From contig CAJUAU010000009.1 in NCBI GenBank assembly GCA_910584645.1, positions 70,239-134,238 on the forward strand: 64,000 nucleotides of DNA. The letters are read 5' to 3'. The notes beneath the pieces were generated by a model. It was not told the DNA's origin. It saw only the letters and a list, made by a program, of their open reading frames with translations, and made no database searches. Source of the stretch: an uncultured Eubacterium sp. Lineage in GTDB: Bacteria > Bacillota > Clostridia > Lachnospirales > Lachnospiraceae. This document shows positions 32,705 to 40,939 of this stretch, in pieces (position 1 is the first letter of the stretch; each line of letters begins with the position of its first letter). Both the position numbers and the translations under genes were made by a program.

Positions 32705-34038
32705 TGCTTGAAACGATAAAAAATGCGTTTAAGACGAAAGAAATCCGTAATAAACTCCTGTTTGTTTTTATGGGGCTTATCGTTGTACGTATTGGGTGTA
32801 ATATTCCGATTCCGGGTGTAAATACTGCTGTTATCCAGAATTTGTTTAACAACAATCAGGCACTCAGTTTCCTGGATGTTATGACGGGTGGTTCTTTTAC
32901 AAGAATGTCAATTTTTGCACTGAACATTACGCCATATATCACAGCATCCATTATTATCCAGCTTCTTACCATCGCGATCCCCCGCCTGGAGGAGATGCAG
33001 AAGGATGGAGAGGATGGAAGGAAGAAGCTCAATGAATACACAAGATATCTTTCCGTCGTGCTGGCAGTTATTGAAGGCGTGGCCATTATCATCGGCTTCC
33101 GTAATCAGAAACTTTTTACAGAAGAAGGTTATACGCCAGTTATCATTGCAGTGGTTGCACTGACAGCCGGGGCAGCATTCCTTATGTGGCTGGGAGAGCA
33201 GATTACGGAGAAGGGAATTGGAAATGGTATTTCCATTATCCTGCTGATCAATATCGTGGCACGAATTCCAAGTGATCTGATCACTCTGTATAATCAGTTT
33301 GTAAAGAACGCAGGTAATATTACGAATGCAGTTCTTGCGGCAGTAATCATTCTTGCGATCATTATAGCGATGTTCCTGTTTATTGTACTGCTTCAGGATG
33401 GCGAGAGAAAGATTCCGGTTCAGTATGCCAAGAAAATGCAGGGACGGAAGATGTTTGGCGGACAGTCAAGCCACATTCCATTGAAGGTAAATACAGCGGG
33501 AGTTATCCCGGTGATCTTCGCCAGTTCCATGCTTCAGCTTCCAGTTGTTATTGCCAGTTTTGCAGGCATTCAGCCGGCATCCGGTGATGGCGCCAGTTTG
33601 ATCCAGAAGCTGATCAAGGTATGTAACCAGAGCAGCTGGTGTAATATCACTTCCTGGGGAGAGTTTAAGTATTCATTTGGATTGCTGGTATATATTGCCC
33701 TTGTGATCTTCTTTGCATACTTCTACACATCAGTGACCTTTAATCCCCTTGAGATTTCAAACAACATGAAAAAGCAGGGTGGATTTATACCAGGTATCCG
33801 GCCGGGCAAACCGACCACCGATTATCTGAACAATGTGCTGAACAGTATCATCTTTATCGGCGCGGTGGCAATGGTTATTGTTTGTGTTCTTCCTATTATA
33901 TTCTCAGGTGTTTTCGGTGCCAATGTATCCTTTACGGGTACCTCTCTGATCATTATCGTTGGTGTTGTGATTGAGACACTGAAACAGTTGGAATCCCAAT
34001 TGCTGGTACGAAACTACAAGGGATTTTTGGGGAACTGA
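32704..34038 (+). CDS. secY: Protein translocase channel subunit SecY
   Basis: 444 residues with ten predicted membrane helices; the pore of the Sec channel. IPIPGVNTAVI after helix 1, the plug-region GGSFTRMSIFALNITPYI, and the cytosolic loop with PIQYAKK-like IPVQYAKKMQGRKM, then FIPGIRPGKPT, are typical. It begins within the rplO stop codon. A terminator-like hairpin lies between secY and adk. Confidence 0.97.
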   Translation: MLETIKNAFKTKEIRNKLLFVFMGLIVVRIGCNIPIPGVNTAVIQNLFNNNQALSFLDVMTGGSFTRMSIFALNITPYITASIIIQLLTIAIPRLEEMQKDGEDGRKKLNEYTRYLSVVLAVIEGVAIIIGFRNQKLFTEEGYTPVIIAVVALTAGAAFLMWLGEQITEKGIGNGISIILLINIVARIPSDLITLYNQFVKNAGNITNAVLAAVIILAIIIAMFLFIVLLQDGERKIPVQYAKKMQGRKMFGGQSSHIPLKVNTAGVIPVIFASSMLQLPVVIASFAGIQPASGDGASLIQKLIKVCNQSSWCNITSWGEFKYSFGLLVYIALVIFFAYFYTSVTFNPLEISNNMKKQGGFIPGIRPGKPTTDYLNNVLNSIIFIGAVAMVIVCVLPIIFSGVFGANVSFTGTSLIIIVGVVIETLKQLESQLLVRNYKGFLGN

Positions 34039-34066
34039 GTTTACAAAAATCGACGCGGTATATTTT

Positions 34067-34128
34067 AAAGGGGGATCGGCCAGCGAAAAATCAGCCATGC
34101 TTTTTCGTGAGGCTGTTTACCCCTTTTT
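34067..34128 (+). terminator. Terminator or attenuator between secY and adk
   Basis: AAAGGGG (34067-34073) pairs with CCCCTTT (34120-34126), with an inner CGAAAAA/TTTTTCG stem (34084-34107) and a T5 run. It would split the operon or reduce expression of adk-map-infA. Confidence 0.65.
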
Positions 34129-34164
34129 ATAAAAATGAAAGAAAAAAGAAAGGCAGGTTTCTTT

Positions 34165-34812
34165 ATGAAGATAGTTATGCTTGGAGCTCCTGGTGCCGGA
34201 AAAGGTACTCAGGCAAAAAAGATTTCAGAAAAATACGGCATTCCCCATATTTCCACAGGGGATATATTCCGTGCCAATATCAAAGAGAATACTGAGCTTG
34301 GCCAGAAGGCGAAAACCTATATGGATCAGGGACTTCTGGTGCCGGATGAACTGGTGGTGGATCTGGTGGTAGACCGCCTGGCTCAGGACGATGCAAAGAA
34401 AGGTTATGTTCTTGACGGCTTTCCAAGGACCATTCCACAGGCAGAAGCTTTGACAGAAGCACTTGCAAAGATTGGTGAGAAGATGGACTTTGCTATCAAT
34501 GTAGAGGTTCCCGATGAAAATATTATCCGTAGAATGTCAGGAAGACGTGCATGTGTAGCATGTGGTGGAACATATCATATTAAGTATAACCCGACCCAGA
34601 AAGAAGGTGTCTGCGATGCCTGTGGAGGTGAGCTGATCCTTCGTGACGATGATAAACCAGAGACCGTGAAGCAGCGTCTGGAAGTATATCATGACCAGAC
34701 TCAGCCTTTGATCGACTATTATAATAAAGAAGGAATTTTGAAAGAAGTAGATGGAACGGTTGACCTTCAGGATGTATTTGACGCCATTGTGAAGATTTTG
34801 GAAACGAAGTAA
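34165..34812 (+). CDS. adk: Adenylate kinase, zinc-lid form
   Basis: 215 residues; converts ATP + AMP to 2 ADP. The P-loop is GAPGAGKGTQ, the AMP site includes HISTGDIFRA, and DGFPRT is intact. The lid carries four cysteines (CVAC and CDAC), so it should bind zinc as in many Gram-positive enzymes. The ATG at 34165 is followed directly by MKIVMLGAPG and is preferred to the ATG at 34135. AAAGAAAGGCAGG precedes it. Confidence 0.97.
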   Translation: MKIVMLGAPGAGKGTQAKKISEKYGIPHISTGDIFRANIKENTELGQKAKTYMDQGLLVPDELVVDLVVDRLAQDDAKKGYVLDGFPRTIPQAEALTEALAKIGEKMDFAINVEVPDENIIRRMSGRRACVACGGTYHIKYNPTQKEGVCDACGGELILRDDDKPETVKQRLEVYHDQTQPLIDYYNKEGILKEVDGTVDLQDVFDAIVKILETK

Positions 34813-34878
34813 TCAGGATAAAGCGAAATGCCGGATATCCAGGAGGTCATGCTTTAGAATGCAGAAATGGAGATTGTC

Positions 34879-35643
34879 ATGGCAATAACGATTAAATCAA
34901 AGCGTGAGATTTCACTCATGAGAGAGGCAGGAAAGATTCTTGCTGATGTACACAATAAATTGGCGGAGATCATTGCACCAGGTATTACAACGCTGGACAT
35001 CGACCGGAAGGGAGAGGAGCTGATCCGTAAGGCGGGCTGTGTTCCTTCTTTCCTGAATTATGAAGGATATCCTGCTTCCATTTGTGTGTCTGTAAATGAC
35101 GAGGTGGTTCATGGGATTCCTACCGACACCCGGAGGATCGAGGAAGGTGATATCGTCAGTCTGGATGCAGGAGTTATTTATGAAGGATATCATTCAGATG
35201 CAGCAAGAACCCACGGTGTGGGAAAGATAAGCAAAGAGTCAGAACAGTTGATAGCGGTTACAAAGCAGAGCTTTTTTGAGGGTATCAAGATGGCGGTGGC
35301 GGGTAATCATCTTCATGATATCTCGGCAGCCATCCAGAAATATGCGGAAAGTTATGGTTTTTCCATAGTCAGGGATCTGGTAGGCCATGGAATCGGAACA
35401 AGACTGCATGAGGAGCCGCAGATTCCTAATTTTAAGCCGGTGGGACGAGGACCTAAGCTGAGACCGGGAATGACACTGGCAATCGAACCAATGGTAAATG
35501 CCGGGGATTGGAAAATTTGGATTCTGGAAGATGACTGGACTGTTGTCACAAGAGATGGCTCGAATTCCGCACATTATGAAAATACAATACTGATCACCGA
35601 GGGAGAGCCAGAGATTTTGTCGTTGAACGAAACCGATATATAA
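34879..35643 (+). CDS. map: Methionine aminopeptidase, type I
   Basis: 254 residues; removes initiator methionine from new proteins. The five metal ligands appear in order: DAG and DAAR (Asp pair), GHGIG (His), IEP (Glu) and NSAHYENT (Glu). The fourth residue stretch PNFKPVGRGPKL is typical. ATG at 34879 has GGAGAT upstream. A stronger site, AGGAGG at 34841-34846, instead precedes an ATG-CTT-TAG minimal frame at 34849-34857, which is odd. Confidence 0.96.
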   Translation: MAITIKSKREISLMREAGKILADVHNKLAEIIAPGITTLDIDRKGEELIRKAGCVPSFLNYEGYPASICVSVNDEVVHGIPTDTRRIEEGDIVSLDAGVIYEGYHSDAARTHGVGKISKESEQLIAVTKQSFFEGIKMAVAGNHLHDISAAIQKYAESYGFSIVRDLVGHGIGTRLHEEPQIPNFKPVGRGPKLRPGMTLAIEPMVNAGDWKIWILEDDWTVVTRDGSNSAHYENTILITEGEPEILSLNETDI

Positions 35644-35686
35644 GTTTAGATTAGTTTTGTCAAGCCATTGAAAAAGGAGAGTTTTT

Positions 35687-35905
35687 ATGTCAAAAGCAGA
35701 TGTTATAGAAATTGAGGGAACTGTTGTGGAGAAGCTGCCAAATGCTATGTTTCAGGTAGAACTTGAAAATGGTCACAAGGTATTAGCACATATCAGCGGT
35801 AAGCTCAGGATGAATTTCATCCGTATCCTCCCAGGAGATAAGGTGACTCTTGAGTTATCACCCTATGATCTCACGAAGGGACGGATCGTCTGGAGAGACA
35901 AGTAA
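35687..35905 (+). CDS. infA: Translation initiation factor IF-1
   Basis: 72 residues, the exact family length. The S1-type OB fold shows IEGTVVEKLPNAMFQVEL, GHKVLAHISGKLRMNFIRI and the C-terminal GRIVWRDK. AAAAGGAGAG precedes the ATG. This is the last gene of the ribosomal cluster here; the expected rpmJ-rpsM-rpsK-rpsD-rpoA-rplQ do not follow. Confidence 0.97.
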   Translation: MSKADVIEIEGTVVEKLPNAMFQVELENGHKVLAHISGKLRMNFIRILPGDKVTLELSPYDLTKGRIVWRDK

Positions 35906-36020
35906 GAGTATATGCTGGAAAATCTAAAAGGCGTGCTGCGGGAGAGCGGTGCGTCTTTTTTAGATGATAGAAAAGTTCTCGATTTGCGGAGCAAAAGAAT
36001 GGCCGAAGGCAATTCATTAG

Positions 36021-36051
36021 AGGTGCGCGGTTTTCAGTCGCACCTTTTTTA
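36021..36051 (+). terminator. Intrinsic terminator of the S10-spc operon
   Basis: AGGTGCG (36021-36027) and CGCACCT (36039-36045) followed by a run of six to seven T. The short frame running through it (35912-36187) has no binding site and is not a gene. Confidence 0.88.
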
Positions 36052-36065
36052 TCGTTTAAGTGTTC

Positions 36066-36082
36066 TTTACAACTATTTAATA
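36066..36082 (+). repeat. 17-bp repeat, copy 1, before the two-component genes
   Basis: TTTACAACTATTTAATA. The identical 17 bases occur at 38190-38206. Here it begins with a -35-like TTTACA; TACAAT at 36092-36097 is a possible -10 but the spacing of 20 is long, so an activator may be needed. Confidence 0.6.
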
Positions 36083-36123
36083 ACTTCATGTTACAATATA
36101 GGAAAAACAGAATGGAGATCATT

Positions 36124-36780
36124 ATGGCCAAGATTCTTATTGTGGAAGATGAGGAACTTATCAATAACCTCATTAAAGAAAATTTAATATTGGCGGGTCA
36201 TCAGTGCAAGCAGATTTATGATGGCAGTGAGGCAAGAAAAGCGGTCCAGCATACGCATTTTGACCTGATCCTTTTAGACCTGATGCTGCCGGGATGTTCT
36301 GGATATGATATTCTGCCGGAGTGTGGGAACATACCGGTCATTATTCTCACGGCGCGGGACGGTTTGTATGATAAAGTAAAGGGACTGAACCGGGGAGCAG
36401 AAGACTATATCGTAAAGCCCTTTGAAATGCTGGAACTGATAGCCAGGGTAAATGTAGTGCTGCGCAGAAATATGACGGACAGGAAAGAGATCTTTACTCT
36501 GGGAGAGCTGTGTGTGGACCTGCAGTCCCACCGGGTGATGGCCGGGGAGGAAGAGGTTAGTCTTACATTGAAAGAATACGAGCTTTTAGAATATTTTATC
36601 CAGAATCAGAACATAGCCCTGACAAGGGAGCAATTGATAGAGAAAGTATGGGGATATGATTATGAAGGGGATACGAGAACGGTAGACGTCCATGTAGCTA
36701 TGTTGCGGCGGAAACTGAATCTGGGTTCAAAGTTAAAAACGGTGTATAAGCTCGGATACCGTCTGGAGGTTCTGCAATGA
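36124..36780 (+). CDS. OmpR/PhoB-family response regulator
   Basis: 218 residues. The receiver domain has EDE at 8-10, the phosphorylation site D52 in LILLDLMLPG, T in LTARD and K in IVKPFEM. The C-terminal winged helix shows LTLKEYELLEYF and GDTRTVDVHVAMLRRKL. ATG at 36124 has GGAGAT upstream; the frame back to 36088 overlaps the promoter. Its stop overlaps the kinase start (ATGA). The 17-bp repeat upstream is a candidate binding site, which would make it autoregulated. Confidence 0.94.
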   Translation: MAKILIVEDEELINNLIKENLILAGHQCKQIYDGSEARKAVQHTHFDLILLDLMLPGCSGYDILPECGNIPVIILTARDGLYDKVKGLNRGAEDYIVKPFEMLELIARVNVVLRRNMTDRKEIFTLGELCVDLQSHRVMAGEEEVSLTLKEYELLEYFIQNQNIALTREQLIEKVWGYDYEGDTRTVDVHVAMLRRKLNLGSKLKTVYKLGYRLEVLQ

Positions 36781-38204
36781 AAATATGGGAAAAAATTTAT
36801 CTGGTTGTCATCGCACTTTTCCTGCTCGTTTTAAATACCTGCAATATATTGATATTTCGTTCCTCATATGAGAAGAGCGTGGATCTGGTAAAGCAGGCAG
36901 CGGAGTCGTCATGGAAATATATGGCTATTTCCATGACAGAAGATTTATCAGAGATAGAAAATGAAAGAACGGCAGAGTGGCAGCTGTTTCAAAGCTATGT
37001 CTCAAATTATTGTACACGCCAGTGTGCATTTGAGCTCTGGCGGGGTCAGGAACTTCGTGAACGCTCCGGAATAGCAGACCAGATAACATATTCCTCCAGT
37101 GAGGGAACACTGGGATCTGAATTCTGGGCTGATAAAAAAGAGCAGGAAGAAGTTCTGGGATTGGAAGAGGGGAAGGGGAAGATCACAATACTGGAGCGGG
37201 AGGGTGAAAAATATTCCTGTACGGCAGGGAGGCTTGGAACAACCGGATATCAGCTTGTAATTTATGAAAATGTGTCGGAAGCCCTCCGCGTATGGGAGAG
37301 CCAGATGATTACATTTGTCTGGATGGAGATGGCGGCCTCTCTGCTGATGGCTGTACTTTTATATCATATCATAAGAAGGTTTCTGGAACCAGTGAGCCGG
37401 ATCTCAAAAATAACAGGAAAAATAGCGGCAGGGGATTATACCTGTCATCTGGAGGTAAAAGGAAATGATGAGTTGTCGGGACTGGCACGGGATATTAACC
37501 ATATGACAGAACAGGTGAGGGAAACTGTGGAATATAAGGAGGCCCAGGCGAGACAGAAACAGGAGTTCATCTATGCGCTGTCCCATGAGATGCGGACACC
37601 GCTTACATCGGTCCGGGGATATGCGGAACTTGTACGGAATACGGATGTCAGTCCGGAAAAACAGTTAGAGTATATGGATTACATTGTCCGCGAATCCGGG
37701 CGCATGGTGGAGATCACAGAAACGCTCCGCCAGGTTATGTTACTGCGGCAGGAGGAGATGGAGACGGAGGAAATCCCTCTGGGAGACCTTGCGGGGTGGC
37801 TTCAGCAGATGGCGGACAGACAACTGGCGGGAAAAGATATTGTCTGGAAGTTTGAGGCAGGGAAGGGTGCCGTAACAGGCAACCGGATACTGGTGGAGAT
37901 TTTCTTTTTGAACCTGCTTCGGAACAGCTATCATGCCTGCCGGGATGACGGGATGATCTCTCTTTGCCTGGGAGAAAAAAAGGCAGTAATTGAAGATAAT
38001 GGAACCGGAATGACAAAAGAGTGCCTGGAGCATATCTACGAGCCATTTTACCGGGAGGATAAATCCAGAAGCCGGAGGCTGGGAGGGAGCGGTCTGGGTA
38101 TGTACCTGTGTCACTACATTGCAGACAGGCACAACTGGGAAATGAAAATCGGATCCGAAAAAGGCGTTGGGACGATAATTGAAGTATATTTTACAACTAT
38201 TTAA
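36777..38204 (+). CDS. Sensor histidine kinase
   Basis: 475 residues. Helix 1 (about 8-27) and helix 2 (about 180-200) enclose an extracytoplasmic sensor of about 150 residues. A HAMP domain follows, then the H-box SHEMRTPLTSVRGY with H270, N-box NLLRNSYHA, G1 EDNGTGM, F-box EPFYR and G2 GGSGLGMYL. All catalytic boxes are intact. It overlaps the response regulator by four bases. Its last codons and stop form part of the second 17-bp repeat. No signal can be predicted from the sensor sequence; the NlpC/P60-like gene downstream suggests a cell-envelope role. Confidence 0.93.
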   Translation: MKIWEKIYLVVIALFLLVLNTCNILIFRSSYEKSVDLVKQAAESSWKYMAISMTEDLSEIENERTAEWQLFQSYVSNYCTRQCAFELWRGQELRERSGIADQITYSSSEGTLGSEFWADKKEQEEVLGLEEGKGKITILEREGEKYSCTAGRLGTTGYQLVIYENVSEALRVWESQMITFVWMEMAASLLMAVLLYHIIRRFLEPVSRISKITGKIAAGDYTCHLEVKGNDELSGLARDINHMTEQVRETVEYKEAQARQKQEFIYALSHEMRTPLTSVRGYAELVRNTDVSPEKQLEYMDYIVRESGRMVEITETLRQVMLLRQEEMETEEIPLGDLAGWLQQMADRQLAGKDIVWKFEAGKGAVTGNRILVEIFFLNLLRNSYHACRDDGMISLCLGEKKAVIEDNGTGMTKECLEHIYEPFYREDKSRSRRLGGSGLGMYLCHYIADRHNWEMKIGSEKGVGTIIEVYFTTI

Positions 38205-38206
38205 TA
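38190..38206 (+). repeat. 17-bp repeat, copy 2, at the kinase stop codon
   Basis: Exact copy of the sequence at 36066-36082. It encodes the last four codons and stop of the kinase (Phe-Thr-Thr-Ile-stop) and lies 82 bases before the NlpC/P60-like gene. Confidence 0.6.
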
Positions 38207-38287
38207 TGGTCATAAAAACTATCAAAGATCCGGGTGATATGATTTTCTTGTAACAGGAAAATGCAGGCGAAGAAAGGAGAAATGTAT

Positions 38288-38998
38288 ATGAAACATTCAT
38301 GGAAACTTTGTGTTATTTTTCTCAGTATGTTTATTGTTGTTGTAATGGGAGCCTTCCTTATATTAAGTGGAGCGATGGCATCGGCGGAGGAAGAAAAGAA
38401 AGAGTTCAGCACCAGTGGGAGTGCCGATGAAAGCGTCGGCAATGGTATCAGCGGCTCTGCCATACAAAAGGAAAAAGATCCAGGGGGCAGTTCTTCCCGT
38501 ACCGATGTATCCATTGCGCATGAAAAAGAGGAGCTTCCTCTGGGAGAGCAGATAGCGGCTTTTGCGGAATTCTGGAAAGGTGTTCCCTATATGTATGGAG
38601 GGGCGACGCTTCCGGAAGTGGAAGCAGTGGGCTGGATAGAAAAGGGAAAGGCACCGGACCCGGAGATCGACCGGGCGGACGGCAGAGGTGTGGATAGTTC
38701 CGGGTTTGTGCAGGCGGTTTTAAAATATTATAATATCTCAATGCCACGCTCCTGCAAAGACCAGGAAAGGATCGGGGAAGCTGTCCGGACCAAAGACATA
38801 AAAGCGGGGGATATTGTTTTCTACGGCAGTAGTACCCATGAAATCCACCATTGCGGTATCTGCACGGGGGATGGAAGAGTTGTCCATTCTTCTCCAAAAG
38901 CGGGGAAGGTAATTATCAGCGACATAAATTACCGTAAGATCGTATCGGTAAGGCGGGTGACAGAGGCGCTTGTGCCGGGTACAAGAGAGTCAGAATAA
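38288..38998 (+). CDS. Membrane-anchored NlpC/P60-like protein with catalytic Cys replaced by Ser
   Basis: 236 residues. One N-terminal helix (about 8-32) is followed by a Ser/Gly/Glu-rich spacer and an NlpC/P60 fold (about 90-230). The family's DCSGFV motif reads DSSGFV here: the catalytic Cys is Ser137 (AGT, one base from TGT). The remaining pieces are intact: PRSCKDQ, KAGDIVFYG, the catalytic-type His in HHCGI, and VVHSSP. NlpC/P60 enzymes cut peptidoglycan stem peptides; this one is probably weak, inactive, or a binding protein. ATG at 38288 has AAAGGAG upstream; ATG at 38282 is too close to it. It lies directly after the two-component genes. Confidence 0.85.
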   Translation: MKHSWKLCVIFLSMFIVVVMGAFLILSGAMASAEEEKKEFSTSGSADESVGNGISGSAIQKEKDPGGSSSRTDVSIAHEKEELPLGEQIAAFAEFWKGVPYMYGGATLPEVEAVGWIEKGKAPDPEIDRADGRGVDSSGFVQAVLKYYNISMPRSCKDQERIGEAVRTKDIKAGDIVFYGSSTHEIHHCGICTGDGRVVHSSPKAGKVIISDINYRKIVSVRRVTEALVPGTRESE

Positions 38999-39027
38999 GG
39001 AAGAGCGGGATAGACCTCATTTCATAT

Positions 39028-39056
39028 TTGATTAAAATCTTCTGTTGGGGTATAAT
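39028..39056 (+). promoter_or_regulatory. Promoter of the sulfite reductase gene
   Basis: TTGATT (39028-39033), a 17-base spacer and TATAAT (39051-39056). Confidence 0.8.
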
Positions 39057-39095
39057 AACAACAAAATGTATTTTAATTGGTAAAGGAGGATTCTT

Positions 39096-40637
39096 TTGGC
39101 AAAGGATTATTTAACAGAATTTCTTCCCGATCTCGAAGAATTCAAAGAAAAGACAATAAAATTTCATAATAAGGAAATGACTGTTCCGCAATACAAGGGA
39201 TTTTCCGGCGGATACGGAAGTTATGCAGAGCGGGGAGGGGAAACCCATATGCTCCGGCTCCGCATGGCGGGTGGGCAGGTCACAAAAGAGCGCCTGAAAT
39301 TTATTACAGAGACCTGTGACAAATACCAGATCAAGAAAATGAAACTTACAACGTGCCAGTCGATACAGCTCCACCACTTAGAGGCGGCAAATTTGTGTGA
39401 TATGATGGAGGCGGCATGGAAAGCTGGTATGATCTCCCGTGGTGGCGGCGGGGATTTCCCGCGGAATGTTATGGCCTCTCCCCTCTCGGGTGTGCAGAAG
39501 GATGAGTATTTTGATGTCCTTCCCTATGCCATCGAAGCCGGCGAATATATGATGGGATTTATCAAGGCGGTAAAGTTCCCCCGCAAGTTAAAGGTAGGTT
39601 TTTCTAATTCTCCAGCGAATGAGACCCATGCGACATTCCGGGATCTGGGGTTTGTGGCGAATCCGGACAAGACCTTTGATGTCTATGCAGCCGGCGGGCT
39701 TGGAAGCAATCCGAGGCTGGGGGTATGTGTGGCGAAAGGCATCGATCCAGCTAAGACTCTTTATCATATCAAGGCTATGGTAAATACTTTTACAACCTAT
39801 GGTAATTACGAAAACAGGGGACGTTCCAGAACCCGCTATCTGCTGGATACGCTCGGGGAGGATGGATTTATTAAAGCTTATCAGGAAAAATTAGAAGAAG
39901 CCCTCGCCACAGAGCAGCTTGATTTTGAGGTTGAGGTTCCAGTGGTTACCAAAACCGGTTCCGGTTCTGTTACTCCGGACAAGCGTATTATTCCGCAAAA
40001 GCAGGAAGGACTTTATGCTGTTTATTACCAGCCGGTGGGCGGGGAGTTCACCCCGGCAAAAGCGAAAGAATTGTATGAACTCATCCGGAATATGGAAGAG
40101 GTAGAGATCCGTATCACTGCAGATGAAGGCCTCTATGTCATCAACTGCAATGCGGAAGAGGCAGAGCAGGTACTTGAGCAGACTGTCGATGGCGCTAATA
40201 CATTGTTTGAGACTTCAGTTGCCTGTATAGGCAGTTCGGTCTGCCAGGTCGGTATTGGGGACTCCCAGAGCCTGCTGCACGCCTGTGTAGATGCGGTCCG
40301 AAAGGAGAATTTTGCAGATGGTGTCCTTCCCCGGATCCATATCTCCGGCTGTCCTTCCTCCTGTGGAACACATCAGATTGCTGACATTGGGTTCCGGGGA
40401 GCTGTAAAGCAGACGCCAGATGGACCGAAACCAGCCTTTGCCATTTTTAAGGGAGGTTGTGACCAGCAGGGCAGGGAAAAACTTGCCGATACTGGAAAAG
40501 CCATCGCGGTAGAGGATATTCCCAAATTCTTTGTAGAGCTGGGAAAGATCATATCTTCAGAGAATACAATTTATAAAAATTGGATTGTGGAAAATCAGGA
40601 AAAACTAGATTTCCTGATTGAGAAATATACTGCATAA
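39096..40637 (+). CDS. Siroheme [4Fe-4S] nitrite/sulfite reductase
   Basis: 513 residues; a ferredoxin-type sulfite/nitrite reductase family protein carrying siroheme linked to a 4Fe-4S cluster. Cluster ligands are CIGSSVC and the later SGCPSSCG. The two ferredoxin-like half domains (MLRLRMAGGQVT, and YAVYYQPVGGEFT) and KLKVGFSNSPAN are typical. The start is TTG at 39096 with AAAGGAGG seven bases upstream. No flavoprotein electron-donor subunit, nitrate or sulfate assimilation gene is adjacent, so ferredoxin is the likely donor. Sulfite versus nitrite cannot be decided from sequence alone. Confidence 0.92.
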   Translation: MAKDYLTEFLPDLEEFKEKTIKFHNKEMTVPQYKGFSGGYGSYAERGGETHMLRLRMAGGQVTKERLKFITETCDKYQIKKMKLTTCQSIQLHHLEAANLCDMMEAAWKAGMISRGGGGDFPRNVMASPLSGVQKDEYFDVLPYAIEAGEYMMGFIKAVKFPRKLKVGFSNSPANETHATFRDLGFVANPDKTFDVYAAGGLGSNPRLGVCVAKGIDPAKTLYHIKAMVNTFTTYGNYENRGRSRTRYLLDTLGEDGFIKAYQEKLEEALATEQLDFEVEVPVVTKTGSGSVTPDKRIIPQKQEGLYAVYYQPVGGEFTPAKAKELYELIRNMEEVEIRITADEGLYVINCNAEEAEQVLEQTVDGANTLFETSVACIGSSVCQVGIGDSQSLLHACVDAVRKENFADGVLPRIHISGCPSSCGTHQIADIGFRGAVKQTPDGPKPAFAIFKGGCDQQGREKLADTGKAIAVEDIPKFFVELGKIISSENTIYKNWIVENQEKLDFLIEKYTA

Positions 40638-40692
40638 ACGGCCTGTCTTTATAGTAAGAACTTGATACAATGAAATAATTCCAAAAGCTGGA

Positions 40693-40740
40693 AGGATGTC
40701 CCCTAAGTTATAAAGTGACTTGGGGGACATCCTCTTTTTT
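40693..40740 (+). terminator. Intrinsic terminator after the sulfite reductase gene
   Basis: AGGATGTCCCC (40693-40703) pairs with GGGGACATCCT (40723-40733), with inner AAGT/ACTT, then CTTTTTT. Confidence 0.9.
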
Positions 40741-40757
40741 AAAATTTTAAAAGTATA

Positions 40758-40786
40758 TTGACTAATGAGGAAAGTTATATTATAAT
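40758..40786 (+). promoter_or_regulatory. Promoter of the Rpn-type nuclease gene
   Basis: TTGACT (40758-40763), a 17-base spacer and TATAAT (40781-40786). A leader of about 145 bases without clear structure follows. Confidence 0.75.
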
Positions 40787-40939
40787 TTCTATATCAAAAT
40801 TTTAATTCAAGTGATTTCTAATACAACTGCAATTGTCGAGAGACATCTCTGTGCAGAAAAATCCAAATGAATCTTAAACTTAAAAGTTGAAAAGACTTTA
40901 CAAAATGCTGAAAAAGAATTATAATAAGGGGGAAGATGA

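Noticed and set aside
35912..36187. 91-codon open frame after infA
   Set aside because: It has no ribosome binding site, runs through the intrinsic terminator at 36021-36051 and into the response regulator, and resembles no ribosomal protein (it is not rpmJ).
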